Of a DNA stretch of 52,091 nt, positions 49,902 through 52,091 are shown piece after piece. The notes below the pieces were generated by a model. That model was not told the DNA's origin, did not search any database, and saw nothing but the letters and a program-made list of their open reading frames with translations. The stretch's first letter is position 1. The number at the start of each line of letters is the position of its first letter. Both the position numbers and the translations under genes were made by a program. The stretch spans positions 964-53,054 of the forward strand of contig NZ_AUCJ01000013.1 of assembly GCF_000429705.1 (NCBI RefSeq). Direction: 5' to 3'. This DNA is from Alteribacter aurantiacus DSM 18675 (GTDB lineage Bacteria > Bacillota > Bacilli > Bacillales > Salisediminibacteriaceae).

Positions 49902-50081
49902 AGCCTGATTACATTTGAAGCGCGAAGTACGTTATATGAAAACGAAGAGATTGAAGTCAGTGAGCTGAAATGCATGAAAGAATTACGTGAGAGTGCAGAA
50001 GAGTCCTTTCAAACAAGTGGATCACCAATTAAGATAAATAACCTATTTCATCAATACACAGAAGCCATTCGAAGACGATGA
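49902..50081 (+). pseudogene. 3' fragment of an unidentified gene
   Basis: Open frame from just after a TGA at 49899 to TGA at 50079-50081, reading ITFEARSTLYENEEIEVSEL...SPIKINNLFHQYTEAIRRR. The composition (charged, helical, few rare residues) looks like genuine protein sequence, but there is no start codon or ribosome binding site, so it is probably the C-terminal remnant of a gene disrupted near this accessory region. The family is not recognised. Confidence 0.45.
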
Positions 50082-50170
50082 AGGAGGAAGAAAAGCTGAT
50101 ACTTTTACAGACTCGAATAAGCTGTTAGTTTGTTTTATAAAGATTACCTTTTGTTAAAGTAGAAAATGGA

Positions 50171-50320
50171 GTGGAAGGTGGCGACTCCAGCGACGAGCGT
50201 TTACATCATGAGTATACTTCGAGTTGCTTCGACGCAGACGCTTCGGAGCATTTGCTTGTAGAGGAAGAAGCAGGAAGCTCTTCAGCCGAAGACCCCGCAG
50301 GGCGCCTTTCTCGAGTTATC
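50171..50320. repeat. Diverged second GC-rich repeat, opposite orientation
   Basis: GGAGTGGAAGGTGGCGACTCC at the left and AGCCGAAGACCCCGCAGGGCGCC at 50284-50306 (cited in two parts under 21: AGCCGAAGACCCC and CGCAGGGCGCC) correspond to the two halves of the same repeat class as 49668-49779 read the other way. The middle is replaced by AT-richer sequence, and the right end is lost near the IS. Confidence 0.5.
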
Positions 50321-50358
50321 ATGAACGAAACTAGCCCCTTACACGTAAAGTCGTAGGT

Positions 50359-50406
50359 TAATTTGGTAAGAATGTTTATTGACTAAATAAAACAAAAACC
50401 AAATTA
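50359..50406. other. 9-bp inverted repeat upstream of the transposase
   Basis: TAATTTGGT (50359-50367) and ACCAAATTA (50398-50406), 30 nt before the transposase start. It may belong to the IS left end or to its promoter/operator. A TTGACT (50380-50385) between the arms could be a -35 box. Confidence 0.45.
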
Positions 50407-50435
50407 GAGCTACATTACGGAAGGAGCTAGTTATT

Positions 50436-51545
50436 ATGAAGGATACCTTAAAATTTGTAGGTTTAGACGTGTCAAAAGATAAAATTGCAGTCGCAATTGC
50501 CGATGAGGGACGAGAATTGCCGAGATATTATGGCATGATTCCTCATACACCTGAAGCAATTAAAAAGTTAATTAAGTCAATAGGAGATCCCCACACGTTG
50601 CGTATGTGCTACGAAGCAGGCCCAACAGGTTACTCGCTTCAAAGGCTACTTCAATCTCTAGATATACAGTGTGAAGTTATTGCGCCGTCTTTGATTCCTC
50701 AAAAACCAGGTGAGCGTATTAAAACAGATAGGCGGGACTCGATCCGTCTTGCACAATTATATCGAGCTGGAGAATTGACTCCGGTATACATCCCGAATTC
50801 AGATGATGAGGCTCTTCGTGATTTGGTGAGAGCACGTGAAGACGCCAAAGAAGATGAATTACGTGCCAAACACCGGTTATCTAAATTCTTGTTGCGTAAT
50901 GATATTAAGCCACCTAAAGGTGTAAACAAGTGGACGAAGAAATACCGCGATTGGCTCGACAAATTAACATTTGAACGTTCTTCATTACGAGTTGTTTTTC
51001 AAGAGTATTATCATCAAATTAAAGAGTTGGAACAACGAATCCTTAGATATGAAGAAGAGGTGAAAGTTCAAGCGAACGAAGGTGTCCATGCCCCAATGAT
51101 TCAATCGTTACAAGCATTAAGAGGTATTGCACTGATTACTGCGACAAGCCTAGTAGCTGAAGTTGGTTCCTTTAGGCGATTCCCTACCGCAGGTCACTTT
51201 ATGTCCTACGTAGGTTTAATTCCGAGTGAATACTCTAGTGGCGACAGAAGGCAACAGGGGGAAATTACGAAAACAGGAAATCGTCATGTTCGTCGTTTGT
51301 TAGTTGAGTCTGCATGGAGTTATCGATATAAGCCTGCGGTGAAAGGAGAATTGAAGAAGAGACAAAATGGACTTTCTCCAGCCATTCAGGGCATTTCATG
51401 GAAGGCTCAAAACAGGCTGCACAATAAGTATTTTAGGTTACTATCTAGAGGGAAAGAAAGTGGAAAAGCCATCACTGCAGTAGCTAGAGAACTGGCTGGG
51501 TTTATATGGGCTGTTACTCAAGAAGATAAAAACGCTCTTAAGTAG
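50436..51545 (+). mobile_element. IS110-family transposase (DEDD recombinase)
   Basis: 369 aa, intact. The N-terminal RuvC-like DEDD domain has Asp11 (VGLDVSKD), Glu60 (CYEAGPTG), Asp98 and Asp101 (KTDRRDS). A coiled-coil-like middle (~125-215) leads to the Transposase_20 domain with LRGIALITATSLVAEVG and the serine region YVGLIPSEYSSGDRRQQGEITKTGNRHVRR. IS110 enzymes use a DEDD site plus a catalytic serine and, as shown recently for members of the family, a bridge RNA. The ribosome binding site is GGAAGGAG. Exact IS ends cannot be set because the family lacks target duplications. Confidence 0.95.
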
Positions 51546-51612
51546 AGTTCGTTGAGATAAGAGTCGTAAGACTGTAGAGAAATGATTTTGGTGTTGATAT
51601 GCAATAAAAAAA

Positions 51613-51819
51613 GATGGCTGAGAATAGGGCTCGAAGGCAAAGAGTAATACCGGGAAGGAAAACCCACGTGCCTCCTCTGTGCTACCCTTGTCAAAGGTTA
51701 ACGCACGCTCCGAGTTAGTGGAAATGTCCTTCATACGGAAAGATAAAATGTGAAAACCCACGAATATCAGAATGCTAACCGCAGTAGAGTTTTTGCCTTC
51801 GTGCCGTGTTCTCAACATC
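51613..51819 (+). ncRNA. Candidate bridge RNA / structured 3' region of the IS110 element
   Basis: GATGGCTGAGAATAGGGC... (51613-51641) pairs with the complement of ...GTGCCGTGTTCTCAACATC (51791-51819) in a ~29-bp imperfect stem (GATG, GAGAA, GGC and CGAAGGCAAA blocks all match). It encloses ~150 nt with a GTGC...GCAC hairpin (51679-51706) and a direct repeat AAAACCCACG (51659-51668 and 51753-51762). The segment has no coding potential. Position 3' of the transposase matches IS1111-type members, where the guide RNA is in the right end. Confidence 0.55.
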
Positions 51820-51856
51820 TAATCAAAAGGAGGTAGGGTATCTAAGAATATTTCCA

Positions 51857-51954
51857 CCCTTTAGCTTTATAAGAGTCTCAACCCTTTGAATGGCAGTCAA
51901 GGAGAGCACTTGACAACCATTCAAAGGGTTGAGGAAGAATGATTAGCTAAAGGG
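51857..51954. other. Three-tier nested hairpin downstream of the IS110 element
   Basis: CCCTTTAGCT/AGCTAAAGGG outside, TCAACCCTTTGAATGG/CCATTCAAAGGGTTGA (16 bp, perfect) in the middle, GTCAAG/CTTGAC inside. Strikingly regular; no T run for a terminator. It may be the IS right end, a target-type repeat or a separate small transposable element. Confidence 0.75.
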
Positions 51955-52091
51955 GGACAAAATCAGACTGAATATAAAGGACAACCAAGTCAAGAAGCCC
52001 AGAATAGCTTTCCTTCTTAAAGTTGCCCAAAAACAGGATCATAATCAATATTTCAGCGGGGCCTTGAAAGTTTCGTTCATATCAGGAGGCT
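51955..52091. other. Window end without recognised gene
   Basis: 137 nt with no convincing frame, ending in ATCAGGAGGCT, which could be the ribosome binding site of a gene starting just outside the window. Confidence 0.35.

Noticed and set aside
51441..51818. 125-aa minus-strand frame across the transposase end and the structured region
   Set aside because: No ribosome binding site, no recognisable domain, and it runs through the paired arms of the structured non-coding segment.

Overview
The window looks like chromosomal DNA of a low-to-mid GC, spore-forming Bacillaceae, probably a halophilic or halotolerant genus of the Halobacillus/Pontibacillus type. The evidence is a rrn operon preceded by a long tRNA string, gene order around sigB and alr matching Bacillus subtilis (sprT-like, cmpA, tex, rsbX-sigB-rsbWVUTSR, ndoA-ndoAI, alr, ydcC, acpS, rhomboid), the sporulation gene cmpA, and lipoproteins with very acidic linkers. 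The genus is an inference.

Layout. 1-1585 (minus): the 5' end of a 16S rRNA gene, its leader, eleven tRNA genes that all encode CCA, and two tandem promoters. 1593-15780 (minus apart from cmpA): sprT-like, tex, the eight-gene sigma-B stress module with an internal sigma-B promoter before rsbV, the EndoA toxin/antitoxin pair, alanine racemase, a LolA-like lipoprotein, NAD(P)H-hydrate repair enzyme and holo-ACP synthase. 15907-22272: rhomboid protease, a Fur-box-preceded iron-type ABC ATPase, a bd-type quinol oxidase pair and MgtE. 22438-30970: an arginine/ornithine/proline catabolic block: arcA, rocF, proline dehydrogenase, rocD and rocA, with rocR divergent from rocA and a textbook sigma-54 promoter between them. 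31028-37648: BmrA-like exporter, the sigX-rsiX pair, broken ugpC/ugpQ remnants, a GerMN lipoprotein and a flavin reductase-like protein. Both sigX and the lipoprotein have the same ECF-type promoter. 37733-45418: metal homeostasis: cadC-cadA with two operators, then a copper group (Met/His-rich membrane protein, AbrB-like protein, copA, BNR-type lipoprotein) whose upstream regions share a TACCCCC...GGTA dyad. 45487-49559: argS under an arginine T-box, a DUF2628 membrane protein and an AraC/GyrI-like regulator. 49560-52091: accessory DNA with GC-rich dispersed repeats, a gene remnant, an IS110-family transposase followed by a large structured non-coding segment, and a three-tier nested hairpin.

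The most promising less-described signals are: (1) the structured region 3' of the IS110 transposase, a candidate bridge RNA; (2) the copper-type operator shared by copA and an uncharacterised BNR lipoprotein; (3) three intergenic clusters of short repeats, two spaced at 20 or 41 bp (about two or four helical turns); and (4) a sigma-X regulon link between an anti-sigma factor and a GerMN lipoprotein. No CRISPR array, prophage or classical defence island was seen.
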